From assembly GCF_019052805.1 (NCBI RefSeq), contig NZ_JAHQRJ010000002.1, positions 1 through 64,000 of the forward strand: 64,000 nucleotides of DNA. The letters are read 5' to 3'. The stretch comes from Noviherbaspirillum sp. L7-7A (GTDB taxonomy: Bacteria > Pseudomonadota > Gammaproteobacteria > Burkholderiales > Burkholderiaceae_D). The position numbers and the translations under genes were made by a program. The first letter of the stretch is position 1; the number at the start of each line of letters is the position of its first letter. Under the pieces are notes generated by a model. It made no database searches. It saw only the letters and a list, made by a program, of their open reading frames with translations, and was not told the DNA's origin. Below, in pieces: positions 8,386 to 17,334 of the stretch.

Positions 8386-9146
8386 GGAGGTTCTTTCTGA
8401 AAAGGTGGGCCGGCTCCAGCCGCGTCCTGTGAATTTCGGCGTTGTTCGCCTATCCTGTTATCGGTTTCCGTATGGAAACATTTAGGGTTAGCAGCAAATA
8501 ATTTGCTCTGGAGTCCGATGCGAAGCAGTAACATTGCTCCCTTGACAAACAGCCCCTTTTTGTGCAACCGGCGAACTATAACAGCACTTTTGCGTAATGT
8601 CAGAACGTGACAAAAGCTTCTATTGCCTTTACAGCAAGGTGCCCGCGCCAAATGAGGCGGCTTTTAAAAAGGGGCAACCCGACGGTATCTGTGGAATGCT
8701 TACGCAGGCCTCGTCATTAAACTAAAGCGAGCTACCCCGAGTCGGGCTTGATGGAAGCCATCTTCCGACAAATCGTTGCAGCAGACTGCCGCCACTTCCG
8801 GTACACTCCCGCATCCGCTACGACTTTGCTATAACGGCATGCTCCTCGAGCCGGGTCTTTGCATTCCCTGTCATTCACCGGGCGAGCGCCCTGACTGGAC
8901 TGGCCCGGCCAAGCAAGCGATTGTGAAGCGGATCGTCAGCGGTGGCTGATGAAGGCTAGAGCGCATGCCGGCCTGCCTGTCCGGCTGCATCAATGAAGCC
9001 GATCGACAAGCGCTTGTACCTTCTGGCCCGATTGCGTCATATTGCATCGCCAGCCACTCATTGAATGCGGCAATGCGCGCTGAACCCACCATAAGAGTAC
9101 GGTGTTGCAGAGTCACCCGTGTTTAAACAAACCGTTAAATTAAGCC
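8386..9146. other. Long intergenic region, about 760 bases
   Basis: Separates divergent hypothetical genes. Minus-strand frames at 8349-8651 and 8871-9116 have no family look and no ribosome site. The last 30 bases before 9147 are AT-rich (GTTTAAACAAACCG) and probably belong to the rightward promoter. No repeat, tRNA or riboswitch recognised. Confidence 0.4.
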
Positions 9147-10664
9147 ATGCCTGATAAAACTGAAAAATCCGCCGCTCCCAAGGTCATTAAATGGACGGAA
9201 GAGGAATGGGCCAGCGTTGCCAATCATCTTTTCGAGCAAAAGGGTGCCGTGCTGCTGTCATCGCCACGCCTTGAAGAGATCCGCGCCAAGGACGTATTCA
9301 TGGCGCAGGAAGCACTGCCGGAAGACCGTCATCGCAAGCTGATTTCGATCGCCCAGGGATTCCAGGGTATTCGAGACAGACTCAGCACGATTTTTCAGAA
9401 CATGAACAAGGTGCGCCAGGACGATCTGTTCAAGCGTGAACAGGCTGGCGCCACGCCGGATGAGGGTACCGCTGACGTCACCGCAGCCTCAGCGGCGTCG
9501 GCACCGGAAGCTGCGCCTTCGCAGCCAACCCGCAAGTCAGGCCGGGACAAGGCGCCTCAGGCCGCCCCAATGGCTGGCGCAAGGGAAGAAAGTCCCGCCC
9601 AGCCGCAGGAGCCGGCTGCGGCCCCGTCGTCAATCCGGGCCGAAGCAACCGAAGCGACTCCCGTACAGCAGGCAGCAGTGAGCGGCGCTGCAGCGGTAGC
9701 CGTGCCGGTCGAGCTAGCGCCCGAACCGCAAGCCCAGCCAAAGCCGCAAACGCAGCCACAGCAACGTGACGCGAACCGGACCTTCCCGCAGCAGGACCTG
9801 GCGCCACGCCGGCCGGAGCAGAATGCGGCGGCCGCTGGCCGCGAGCGGCAAAGGGAACGCGCCCCGGAGGCGCGGCCGCAGGGCGCCTGGGCCGCCACGC
9901 AGGCATCACCCGGTTTCATCGAGGCGGCCCGGCCGTTTGTCGCGATGGTATGCGAGGAAATGGCACTGGCACTGGTCAAGGTCATGGGTGGCAAGGCGGG
10001 CGAGCAGCAGCTTGCCGGCATCATGCAGAAAGCCCTGTCGCAATTCGCATCAGGCAATGGAAATGGCAATAGCAATGCCACTTACGGCAGCCGACCTGAG
10101 CGCCAGCCGCGCCCGGAGCGCCAGCCTCAGCCAGAGCGCGAGCCCCAGCAATTCAGCGCGCCGATCGATACGCCGGAGCGTGCGCCCGACCTGCTGGATG
10201 ACGAGAGCAGCCACCCGGCCGAGGTGCAGCCCCTGTTCGACCCCAAGCTGCCACCTTCAGCCAACAGCGACTTCAAGCCGACCATCGGCCTGGTAGGCGC
10301 CAATACCCGTGAACTGGATGACCTGCAATTGCTGTATCCGCAGTTGCGTCTGACTGTGGTAGCGCCCGACGCGGTACGCAGCGCCGATGTGTTCCGCCAA
10401 TGCCAGCGCATCATCGGTCTGCGCGAGGATGTGTCGCAGCCGGTGGATGAACTGCTGCGCCGGCTGCTGAGAAACCGCTATATCCGGATCGCCGGCGGCA
10501 TCCCGCGGGTGCGCGAGCAGCTCAATTCCTGGCTGCATAACCCCGGCTCGATCAATGCCGAGCCGCGTCCCCACGTCCCACGCGGTCCGAAGGGGCAGGG
10601 ACAGGGCAGCCAGGGCGAAGGCGGCAAGAAGCGTCACAACCGCCACCTGCGCGCCCCGCGCTGA
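9147..10664 (+). CDS. Large hypothetical protein with disordered middle, 505 aa
   Basis: Three parts. An N-terminal folded segment (about 1-110) starts KVIKWTEEEWASVANHLFEQ, reminiscent of a Myb/SANT-like helix. A central low-complexity Ala/Pro/Gln/Glu-rich region (about 110-360) includes tandem PERQPRPERQPQPE. A C-terminal folded segment (about 375-480) has ADFKPTIGLVGAN-like and RRLLRNRYIRIAGGIPRVRE stretches; the end is basic. The C-terminal part contains a short-range alpha/beta pattern (TIGLVGA, LRLTVVAPDAV) that could be a nucleotide or response-regulator-like fold. I do not recognise the family; I infer a cytoplasmic nucleic-acid-associated scaffold. Confidence 0.75.
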   Translation: MPDKTEKSAAPKVIKWTEEEWASVANHLFEQKGAVLLSSPRLEEIRAKDVFMAQEALPEDRHRKLISIAQGFQGIRDRLSTIFQNMNKVRQDDLFKREQAGATPDEGTADVTAASAASAPEAAPSQPTRKSGRDKAPQAAPMAGAREESPAQPQEPAAAPSSIRAEATEATPVQQAAVSGAAAVAVPVELAPEPQAQPKPQTQPQQRDANRTFPQQDLAPRRPEQNAAAAGRERQRERAPEARPQGAWAATQASPGFIEAARPFVAMVCEEMALALVKVMGGKAGEQQLAGIMQKALSQFASGNGNGNSNATYGSRPERQPRPERQPQPEREPQQFSAPIDTPERAPDLLDDESSHPAEVQPLFDPKLPPSANSDFKPTIGLVGANTRELDDLQLLYPQLRLTVVAPDAVRSADVFRQCQRIIGLREDVSQPVDELLRRLLRNRYIRIAGGIPRVREQLNSWLHNPGSINAEPRPHVPRGPKGQGQGSQGEGGKKRHNRHLRAPR

Positions 10665-10682
10665 GTTCTTCCTGGATCCGCG

Positions 10683-10709
10683 CTGCGCGGTCCTCTTCGG
10701 GCCGCGCAG
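10683..10709. terminator. Hairpin between convergent genes
   Basis: CTGCGCGG and CCGCGCAG form an eight-base stem with an 11-base loop, located between the ends of the convergent 505-aa and Hsp20 genes. There is no T-tract on either side, so it could block read-through in both directions only weakly. Confidence 0.35.
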
Positions 10710-10716
10710 CAGTTGG

Positions 10717-11178
10717 TCATGCCACCTTGACTTCGATGCGACGCGGCTGGGCGTGCTGTGCCTTGGGTATGCGCAGGGTCAGCACGCCGTTCTTCAGTTC
10801 AGCTGACGCCTGCTCGGCATCGAGTTCTTTCGATAGCGTGAAAACCCGCCGGTAGCGCGGCAGCGTCACATCGGCGTGGCTAGACTGCATGTCCTGCGGC
10901 ACATCTAGCGCCACGGTGCCCTCGATGGTCAGGCTGTCGGTCTCCAGATGCAGGCTCAGGTTTTCCCTGGAAACGCCTGGCAGGTCGGCATACAGCGTGA
11001 TACCGTTGGCATCCTCCACCACGTCGACTGGTGGCAGCAGCGCGCGTTCCTGGCCTTCCTTCTGCTTGCCACTTGCCTGCATGGCCTGCTGGCCACCCTG
11101 GTTTTGCTGCGCCGGTTGCTGGTTCGTGCCGCCGCCATGCTGCTGGCCAGCGTTACGGGTGCTCTTGTCTTCAGCCAT
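10717..11178 (-). CDS. Hsp20 family small heat shock protein
   Basis: ATP-independent holdase chaperone, 153 residues. The N-terminal arm is Gln/Gly-rich (about 1-45). The alpha-crystallin domain runs from PPVDVVEDANGITLYADLPG to the GVLTLRIPK motif near the end, including the conserved LPGV, and the C-terminal tail is basic. AGGAGG lies just before the ATG. It sits 21 bases downstream of a second hsp20 gene in the same direction, so both are probably co-transcribed and heat-induced. Confidence 0.92.
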   Translation of the reverse strand: MAEDKSTRNAGQQHGGGTNQQPAQQNQGGQQAMQASGKQKEGQERALLPPVDVVEDANGITLYADLPGVSRENLSLHLETDSLTIEGTVALDVPQDMQSSHADVTLPRYRRVFTLSKELDAEQASAELKNGVLTLRIPKAQHAQPRRIEVKVA

Positions 11179-11199
11179 GATGTCCTCCTTTGCTTTTTC

Positions 11200-11679
11200 T
11201 CATTGAACGCTGATGCGGCGCGGCTGCACCTGCTGCTTGCGCCTGACGCTGATGTGCAGCACGCCATCCCGGTATTGGGCCGAGACGCCGTCCGGATCCG
11301 CATCTTCCGGCAGGCTGACCACCTTACGGAAACGGCCTGCGAAGCGCTCGTTGATATGGACGGTTGATTTGCCGCCGTTGCCTGCGCTGCCACCTGCGTT
11401 GTTGCCGGTATTGGCGCCTGCGGCCACCAGGTCAGGCCGTTCGCCTGCCACAGTGAGCACGCCGCGTTCAAGATTGACTTCGATCGCATTCGGATCCAGC
11501 CCTGGCAGGAAGGCATACAGCTCCACCGATTGTGGTGTGCTGCCCACATTCAATGCCGGAAAGCCGCCGCGGCCGACGCCACGGATGCTTGGCTCCATGC
11601 CGAATGCCTGCTGCATTTCGCGCTGAATACGGTCCATTTCGGCGAGCAGGTCGCCGGGAAACACTGATCTGTAAAGCAT
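11200..11679 (-). CDS. Hsp20 family small heat shock protein, upstream paralogue
   Basis: First gene of a two-gene hsp20 operon, 159 residues. The alpha-crystallin domain is visible as QSVELYAFLPGLDPNAIEVN, then a Gly/Asn-rich insertion (about GANTGNNAGGSAGNGG) inside the domain loop, then RFRKVVSLPEDADPDGVSAQ and GVLHISVRR. Start chosen at ATG 11679 because AGGAGG lies upstream; the open frame extends to 11733 through promoter DNA. Bacterial class B (IbpA-like pairs) often work as two co-expressed paralogues. Confidence 0.92.
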   Translation of the reverse strand: MLYRSVFPGDLLAEMDRIQREMQQAFGMEPSIRGVGRGGFPALNVGSTPQSVELYAFLPGLDPNAIEVNLERGVLTVAGERPDLVAAGANTGNNAGGSAGNGGKSTVHINERFAGRFRKVVSLPEDADPDGVSAQYRDGVLHISVRRKQQVQPRRISVQ

Positions 11680-11712
11680 GGCGAAATCCTCCTGTGTGGT
11701 TGGGGGAATGCT

Positions 11713-11741
11713 TAGATAGATCCGGCGTGCCAAAACATCAA
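11713..11741 (-). promoter_or_regulatory. Predicted promoter of the hsp20 pair
   Basis: Minus strand: TTGATG (11736-11741) and TATCTA (11713-11718) separated by exactly 17 bases, about 30 bases before the start codon. The -35 box overlaps CTTGATG, which also resembles the sigma-32 -35 element (CTTGAA), so heat control is possible. Confidence 0.5.
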
Positions 11742-12226
11742 GAGGAATGCAGGCGGTTTGAGATGCGTCTAGCTAAAGGTGACTGTGCCCAGAAAAGGCA
11801 CCGGGTTTTGACTAAACGAGGTCTGACGCTTGGCGAAGCAGGCATGCTTTGCCTGGCGTTGGCTTGTACCGGGATGGAGAAACGCTGTTAACGAACTGTT
11901 CACTTCGTCCTGCAGTGCAAAAAGGAAACAATAAATGGTCTATGCGAGGCTTGAACAGCGTAATGTGCCTTGCGCATTAGTAAAGAGATGCCAAACTCAG
12001 GTTCTTCACGGGACCGTTTATCCATTAAACTGCGCGCCGATAAGTGAAACTATGTTTCGCCATGCAGTAATAATTTTCATCTGAATATTATTCGGGGGAA
12101 ATTCTTTTTAAAAAACAAAGTATTACAATCCGGGTCCAGAAGCTTTAAGTGCCTGGACGGGGTCTGCCGCCACGACCGCACCCCTACCGGCCACGAGACA
12201 GAATGATTCAATAAGAGGAGAAAGAG
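11742..12226. other. Intergenic region between hsp20 operon and lldP
   Basis: About 485 bases; the right half (11990-12125) is AT-rich and should hold the lldP promoter. No tidy operator for an LldR-like regulator was seen. No gene or repeat recognised. Confidence 0.4.
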
Positions 12227-13909
12227 ATGTGGCAGCAAGTGTATGACCCCCTGGGCAGTTTTGCCCTATCCACCGTCGCGGCCGGCATTCCAGTCGCGGT
12301 ACTACTGGCGGCGTTGGCGTTTTTCCATATGAAAGCCCACCTTGCCGCCGGTCTGGCGCTGCTGGTGGGCATCGGCATTGCCGGATTCGTGTTCGGCATG
12401 CCGGTTGCAATGGCAGGCAAGGCTGCCGGCTATGGCGTCGCCGCCGGGCTGTTTCCGATTGGCTGGATCGTACTTAACATCATTTTTCTCCATCGCCTGA
12501 CCACGCTGAACGGTTACTTCAAGGCGCTGCAGAACAGCATCAGCGGCGTGACCGAGGACCGTCGCCTGCAACTGCTGCTGGTCGCCTTCTGTTTCGGCGC
12601 CTTCTTTGAAGGCGCCGCCGGCTTCGGCACCCCGGTGGCAGTGACCGGCGCTATCCTGATCGGCCTGGGCTTTTCGCCGCTGGCGGCATCCGGCCTGGCA
12701 CTGATCGCAAACACCGCGCCGGTGGCGTATGGCGCGCTCGGCGCACCGGTGCTGGCGCTGTCGGCCGTGACCGGCCTGGACCTGCTGCAACTCTCCGCGA
12801 TGATCGGCCGCCAGTTGCCGTTTTTCTCGGTACTGGTGCCGTTCTGGCTGATCTGGGCCTTCGCAGGCTTCCGCGGCATGCGCGAGATCTGGCCAGCCAT
12901 TCTGGTTGCCGGCGTGTCCTTCGCGATTCCGCAATTCATCGTGTCGAACTACCACGGCCCCTGGCTGGTCGACGTGATCGCTTCTATCGTGTCGATGGGC
13001 AGCCTGACGCTGTTCCTGAAAGTCTGGAAGCCAAAGAAGATCTGGACCTCCACCGCCATCGTCAATCGTCATGACACCTCGATGGACGACATCGCCGCGA
13101 ATGGCACCTCTGCCGCCGCCGTGGAAGCCAACGCCGGCGCGGCAAGCATCAGCATGGTGCGCGCCTGGGCGCCATGGGTGATCCTGTCGGTATTCGTGTT
13201 CATCTGGGGCACGCCGGCATTCAAGAAGATCATGGACGGTCTATGGGCATGGAAATTCGCCATTCCCGGCCTGGACCAAATGGTCGTCAAGATGCCGCCG
13301 GTGGTTAGCAAGCCATCGCCGGAAGCCGCCGTGTTCAACTTTAACGTGCTATCGATGGCCGGTACCGGCATTCTGGTGTCGGCGCTGACTGCGGGCCTGC
13401 TGATGGGCTATTCGTTCACCCGCCTGCTAAAGGAATACTGGGAAACCATCAAGCTAGTCCGCTATTCGCTGCTGACCATCTGCGCGATGTTCGGTGTTGG
13501 CTATCTGACCAAGTATTCCGGCCTGGATGCAACCCTGGGCCTGGCGTTTGCGCATACCGGCATGTTCTATCCGATGTTCGGCACGCTGCTGGGTTGGCTG
13601 GGCGTGGCGCTGACCGGTTCCGATACCGCTGCCAACGTGCTGTTCGGCAGCTTGCAGCGTACGACCGCCGAACAACTGGGCCTGCCCCCGGTACTGATGG
13701 CCGCGGCCAATAGCTCGGGTGGCGTGATGGGCAAGATGATTGACGCACAATCCATCGTGGTGGCCTCCACCGCCACCAAGTGGTACGGCCATGAGGGTGA
13801 CATCCTGCGTTACGTGTTCTTCCACTCGATCGCGCTGGCGATACTGGTGGGCTTCCTGGTGACGCTGCAGGCATATGTCGCGCCGTTCACCCATATGGTG
13901 GTGCGTTAA
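12227..13909 (+). CDS. lldP: L-lactate permease
   Basis: Inner-membrane lactate/proton symporter of 560 residues, the usual length for the LctP family. It shows many hydrophobic helices, the conserved FCFGAFFEGAAGFGTPVAVT block near residues 122-141, and the C-terminal TGSDTAANVLFGSLQ motif. Start ATG 12227 is preceded by AAGAGGAG. The gene is alone: no lldD/lldEFG dehydrogenase or lldR regulator is adjacent, so lactate oxidation must be encoded elsewhere. It ends in a strong terminator (13945-13983). Confidence 0.95.
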   Translation: MWQQVYDPLGSFALSTVAAGIPVAVLLAALAFFHMKAHLAAGLALLVGIGIAGFVFGMPVAMAGKAAGYGVAAGLFPIGWIVLNIIFLHRLTTLNGYFKALQNSISGVTEDRRLQLLLVAFCFGAFFEGAAGFGTPVAVTGAILIGLGFSPLAASGLALIANTAPVAYGALGAPVLALSAVTGLDLLQLSAMIGRQLPFFSVLVPFWLIWAFAGFRGMREIWPAILVAGVSFAIPQFIVSNYHGPWLVDVIASIVSMGSLTLFLKVWKPKKIWTSTAIVNRHDTSMDDIAANGTSAAAVEANAGAASISMVRAWAPWVILSVFVFIWGTPAFKKIMDGLWAWKFAIPGLDQMVVKMPPVVSKPSPEAAVFNFNVLSMAGTGILVSALTAGLLMGYSFTRLLKEYWETIKLVRYSLLTICAMFGVGYLTKYSGLDATLGLAFAHTGMFYPMFGTLLGWLGVALTGSDTAANVLFGSLQRTTAEQLGLPPVLMAAANSSGGVMGKMIDAQSIVVASTATKWYGHEGDILRYVFFHSIALAILVGFLVTLQAYVAPFTHMVVR

Positions 13910-13944
13910 ACGCGATTGTTGAGGTACCGATGTAAGGATGTACC

Positions 13945-13983
13945 AATGCCAGTGGAATGCGAAATTTCCCCTGGCATTTTTTG
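13945..13983 (+). terminator. Intrinsic terminator of lldP
   Basis: Long near-perfect stem: AATGCCAG then GGAA pairs with TTCC then CTGGCATT, with one internal mismatch and a short loop, followed directly by a T-run (TTTTTTG). Confidence 0.8.
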
Positions 13984-14195
13984 TCTTTGCCTCCCTTTTG
14001 CGCCTTCGGTTTCCGTTGCCCGACTCAAGGCAGTACTCGCGCAACTTCACGGTTGAGTTTGCTCGTTTACCCGCAGCAGTGGATTGCAATTCCATTCCTG
14101 CACACCGCCCATTATTTTGTCTTCCTTGCGATTCTTGTCGTACTGTGTGGATACATTGCCCATGTTCACAGCCGCCGCAGGCTGACCGGCAGCGC

Positions 14196-14225
14196 GTAGA
14201 TTGGATGAGCAAAGCGAAATCCGGG
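14196..14225 (+). repeat. TAGCCTGGGTTGAG-type repeat, forward copy
   Basis: GTAGATTGGATGAGCAAAGC followed by GAAATCCGGG, a diverged relative of the copies at 44708 and 62163. Forms an inverted pair with 14347-14377, separated by 121 bases. Confidence 0.6.
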
Positions 14226-14346
14226 CTCGCTTACACACTTGATAACTCAAGATTCGGGCGTGATGGCCGGTTCATCGTGCAATCCATCCTACAACTATTG
14301 GAAACTATAAATTCACAATAGGGCTTTGGATTCCCGACGGGTTGAT

Positions 14347-14377
14347 CCCGGGTTTCGCTTGCGCTCAATCCAAGCTA
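14347..14377 (-). repeat. TAGCCTGGGTTGAG-type repeat, reverse copy
   Basis: Plus strand reads CCCGGGTTTCGCTTGCGCTC then AATCCAAGCTA, the reverse complement of the same family as 14196-14225 and 62163-62192. Confidence 0.7.
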
Positions 14378-14670
14378 GGCTTCCTGCGCTTCTTGACAGG
14401 AGTAAAACAAGGTTCAAGCTGAAGTTGCAATCTATCAAGGGTTGAAACCTGAAGCCCGCTTCAATTTTTTCAGCACCGTTAACGCAGGCATACCCATGTT
14501 TCGCTCTTACAAGCATTGTCCACCAGCTTCGATGTCAATTTGCAACAATTACCTCAAGTAAAATTTTAAATCTCCTTCAGGTATTGTGAAATATTGCGTC
14601 ATGGAATTATCAAGAAGGCTTTCATGCCATAATTTTGGTACTACCGCACGGATGACCGATCAGCAGAGGA

Positions 14671-16659
14671 ATGATGCACAGAGAGCCGCCAAAGGCAATG
14701 GAACAACAGCAGCGGCTCGATACGCTGTGTGCCTTGCAGATACTCGACACCAGTACCGACGAACGTTTTGACCGCATCACCCATATCGCTGCCAAGCTGT
14801 TCCAGGTCCCAATTGCGCTGGTTTCCATGCTCGACAACGAGCGTCAATGGTTCAGGTCGCGCTATGACCTGGACACATCCGAGTCGCCAGATGCAATGGC
14901 CTTCTGCATCCATGCGCTGCGCAATAACGGACCGCTGGTGGTGTCCGATACCCTGCAGGATCCACGCTTTGCCAAGCACCCTGTGGTACAGGGCGTGCCC
15001 CATGTGCGTTTCTACGCCGGCCACCCGGTGTGCAGTCCGGAAGGCCATGCGCTGGGCACGCTGTGTATCGTCGATGTCAGGCCACGCGACCCTGCCGAGA
15101 TAGATCTCGATAGCCTGCGCCACCTGGCCGAGATGGTGGAAGAGGAAATCCGCAAGTCAGTCATCGCCGCGCGCGCCATGACGCGCGACGAGGAGCTCAA
15201 CGCGGCACTGCGCCATCTGTCCTCGCATATCTATAATTCGCCGCTGGCGGTAGTGCAGTGGGACCATGCGATGCGCACCGTGTCGTGGTCGGACCGGGCC
15301 GAGGAGCTGTTCGGCTGGAGCGCCGAGCGCATGCTGGGCGTGCCGCTGGAACAGGCCGGGCTGGTGCATCCGGACGATGCGCCAGCCATGCTGGACGGCA
15401 TGCGCCAACTGTTGGCGCGGCGCGGTCTGCGCAATGTCAGCCACGGCCGCAGCATCCACCGCGATGGCCGCATCGTGCATTGCGCCTGGCATAACTCCAT
15501 CCTGTTCGCCGAGGATGGCGCGCCGATCTCTATCCTGTCGCTGATCCAGGACGTGACCGCCCAGCGCGAGGCCGAATTTGCGCTGCGCGCCAGTGAGGCG
15601 ACCCTGCGTACCACCTTCGAGATGGCCCCGGTCGGCATTGCCCATGTATCGCTGGACGGCGCCTGGCTGCGGGTCAATCCGCGCCTCTGCAGCATCCTTG
15701 GCTATGATGCCGACGAGCTGCAGCGCATGACCTTCCAGCAGGTGACCCATCCGGACGACCTGCCGGGAAATCTGTCGCTGCTGAATGAAGCAATTAAAGG
15801 GCGGCGCCATGCCTACAGCATGGAGAAGCGGTATCTGCGCAAGAACGGCGAAATGGTCTGGGGCGCGATCACGGTGTCAGTGAACCGGCCGCCCGACGGC
15901 AGCCCGGCGTATCTGATCACGGTGATCGAGGACATCCATGCCCGCAAGCAGGCCGAGCTGGCGCTGCAGCTGCATCAGGAAGAGCTGGAAAGCCGGGTGC
16001 AGCAGCGCACCCGCGAACTGCAGCACAGCAATGCGGAGCTGGCGCTGGAAGTGCAGCAGCGGCTGCATGCGGAAAACGTGCTGCGGGCCAGCGAGCAGAA
16101 GCTGCAGGCACTGGCCCGCATGGATGCATTGACCGGCCTGCCCAACCGCCGTCACTTCAATGAAAAGCTGGAAGAGGCGATCCGGCGCGCCCGTCGCACC
16201 GGACAACTGGTGGGACTGATGTTCCTCGATGTCGACCATTTCAAGCGCATCAACGACACTCTGGGCCACGCGGGCGGCGATGCGGTGCTGCAGGAATTCG
16301 CGCGCAGGCTTGCAGGCGCGGTGCGAGGCACCGACAGCGTGTGCCGGCTGGCCGGCGATGAATTCACCATTATCCTGGAAAACCTGGCCGCCGCAACCGA
16401 GGCGCGGCTGGTTGCTGGCAAGATCCTGGAAGCGATGCGGCGGCCGTTCGATGTCGAAGGGGTGCTGCTGGCGGTCTCCACCAGCATTGGCATTGCCTGC
16501 ATGGGCCCTGACGGCGGGCAGGCCCAGGAGCTGACAAAGCGGGCCGACGAGGCGTTGTACAAGGCCAAGGAATTGGGCCGCAACCAGGCCTGGCTGGGCA
16601 ACGACGGCCAGAAGACCGAAGCTTATCCGGCCGCATCGATGCGCCGCGCAAGCGCATAG
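14671..16659 (+). CDS. GAF-PAS-PAS-GGDEF diguanylate cyclase
   Basis: Soluble signalling protein of 662 residues that should make cyclic di-GMP. Order: GAF domain (about 15-165), PAS (about 205-320), PAS with PAC (about 322-440), a coiled-coil linker (about 440-490) and a GGDEF domain (about 495-655) starting DALTGLPNRRHF. The active-site motif reads AGDEF (RLAGDEFTIIL) instead of GGDEF, a substitution found in some active enzymes. The FLDVDHFKRINDTLGH metal/substrate segment is intact. No EAL domain. No transmembrane helix, so the GAF and PAS domains sense cytoplasmic cues. ATGs at 14671, 14674 and 14698 are possible starts; none has an ideal ribosome site. Confidence 0.92.
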   Translation: MMHREPPKAMEQQQRLDTLCALQILDTSTDERFDRITHIAAKLFQVPIALVSMLDNERQWFRSRYDLDTSESPDAMAFCIHALRNNGPLVVSDTLQDPRFAKHPVVQGVPHVRFYAGHPVCSPEGHALGTLCIVDVRPRDPAEIDLDSLRHLAEMVEEEIRKSVIAARAMTRDEELNAALRHLSSHIYNSPLAVVQWDHAMRTVSWSDRAEELFGWSAERMLGVPLEQAGLVHPDDAPAMLDGMRQLLARRGLRNVSHGRSIHRDGRIVHCAWHNSILFAEDGAPISILSLIQDVTAQREAEFALRASEATLRTTFEMAPVGIAHVSLDGAWLRVNPRLCSILGYDADELQRMTFQQVTHPDDLPGNLSLLNEAIKGRRHAYSMEKRYLRKNGEMVWGAITVSVNRPPDGSPAYLITVIEDIHARKQAELALQLHQEELESRVQQRTRELQHSNAELALEVQQRLHAENVLRASEQKLQALARMDALTGLPNRRHFNEKLEEAIRRARRTGQLVGLMFLDVDHFKRINDTLGHAGGDAVLQEFARRLAGAVRGTDSVCRLAGDEFTIILENLAAATEARLVAGKILEAMRRPFDVEGVLLAVSTSIGIACMGPDGGQAQELTKRADEALYKAKELGRNQAWLGNDGQKTEAYPAASMRRASA

Positions 16660-16729
16660 AGGCTCCCCGAGCGCGTCCGGATTGACCGGCAATTAATAAC
16701 CGCGGTGCGTACCCGCTACAGGGCTTGCC

Positions 16730-17134
16730 TCATTCCACCTGAACGCCGGCATCCTTGAGCACCGCGCCTGCCGTGCGAAAGGCTTCCAGCGCCGCCGGCG
16801 CGCCGGCATAGACAGCTGACTGCAGCAGGATTTCCTGCAGTTCGCGTGCGGACACGCCATTGTTGAGGGCGCCGCGCACATGCACTGCCAGCTCGTGCTG
16901 CATGCCCAGCGCAGTCAGCATCGCCACGGTGATCATGCTGCGCGACTTCGCATCGAGGCCTTCGCGGCCCCAGATCGCGCCCCAGGCGGCCTCGGTCACA
17001 TATTGCTGCAGCGGCCGGCTGAAGGCGTCGGCATTGTCGAGCGAACGCTGCACATGGGCTTCGCCCAATACCTCCACCCGCTTGGCCAGGCCCTTCGCAA
17101 ACTCGGGCGTGTTAAATTCTTCCGGAATATTCAT
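16730..17134 (-). CDS. Carboxymuconolactone decarboxylase family protein (PcaC-like)
   Basis: Protein of 134 residues matching the length of PcaC-type gamma-carboxymuconolactone decarboxylases. The stretch EAAWGAIWGREGLDAKSRSM followed by ITVAMLTALGMQHELAVHVR and the later LLQSAVYAGAPAALEAFR are typical. True PcaC acts in the protocatechuate branch of beta-ketoadipate metabolism, but no other pca gene is nearby, so the substrate is open. It lacks the CxxC of AhpD-type members. Convergent with the GGDEF gene. Confidence 0.85.
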   Translation of the reverse strand: MNIPEEFNTPEFAKGLAKRVEVLGEAHVQRSLDNADAFSRPLQQYVTEAAWGAIWGREGLDAKSRSMITVAMLTALGMQHELAVHVRGALNNGVSARELQEILLQSAVYAGAPAALEAFRTAGAVLKDAGVQVE

Positions 17135-17334
17135 GGCTTGCCATTGCTCCGTCGTTATCGTTTCGGGATCGGGCGCATGTTACCGCATGGTCATCGACGC
17201 CATGGTGCATGAAGGCAGCGGTTCTCCTTAATCAGATGACCTTTGCGTTTGCGCTAAGGGTCTGCACACTAGAAGGAACCATCTCGGCCATACGCATTCT
17301 GATTAATTCGTTAATTCATTGTCAGGAGAACATC

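Larger units (their letters stand above)
13984..14670. other. Intergenic region with inverted repeat pair
   Basis: About 690 bases between lldP and the GGDEF gene. Holds two inverted copies of the TAGCCTGGGTTGAG repeat (14196-14225 and 14347-14377). The rest shows no gene; frames crossing it are short and without ribosome sites. Confidence 0.5.
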
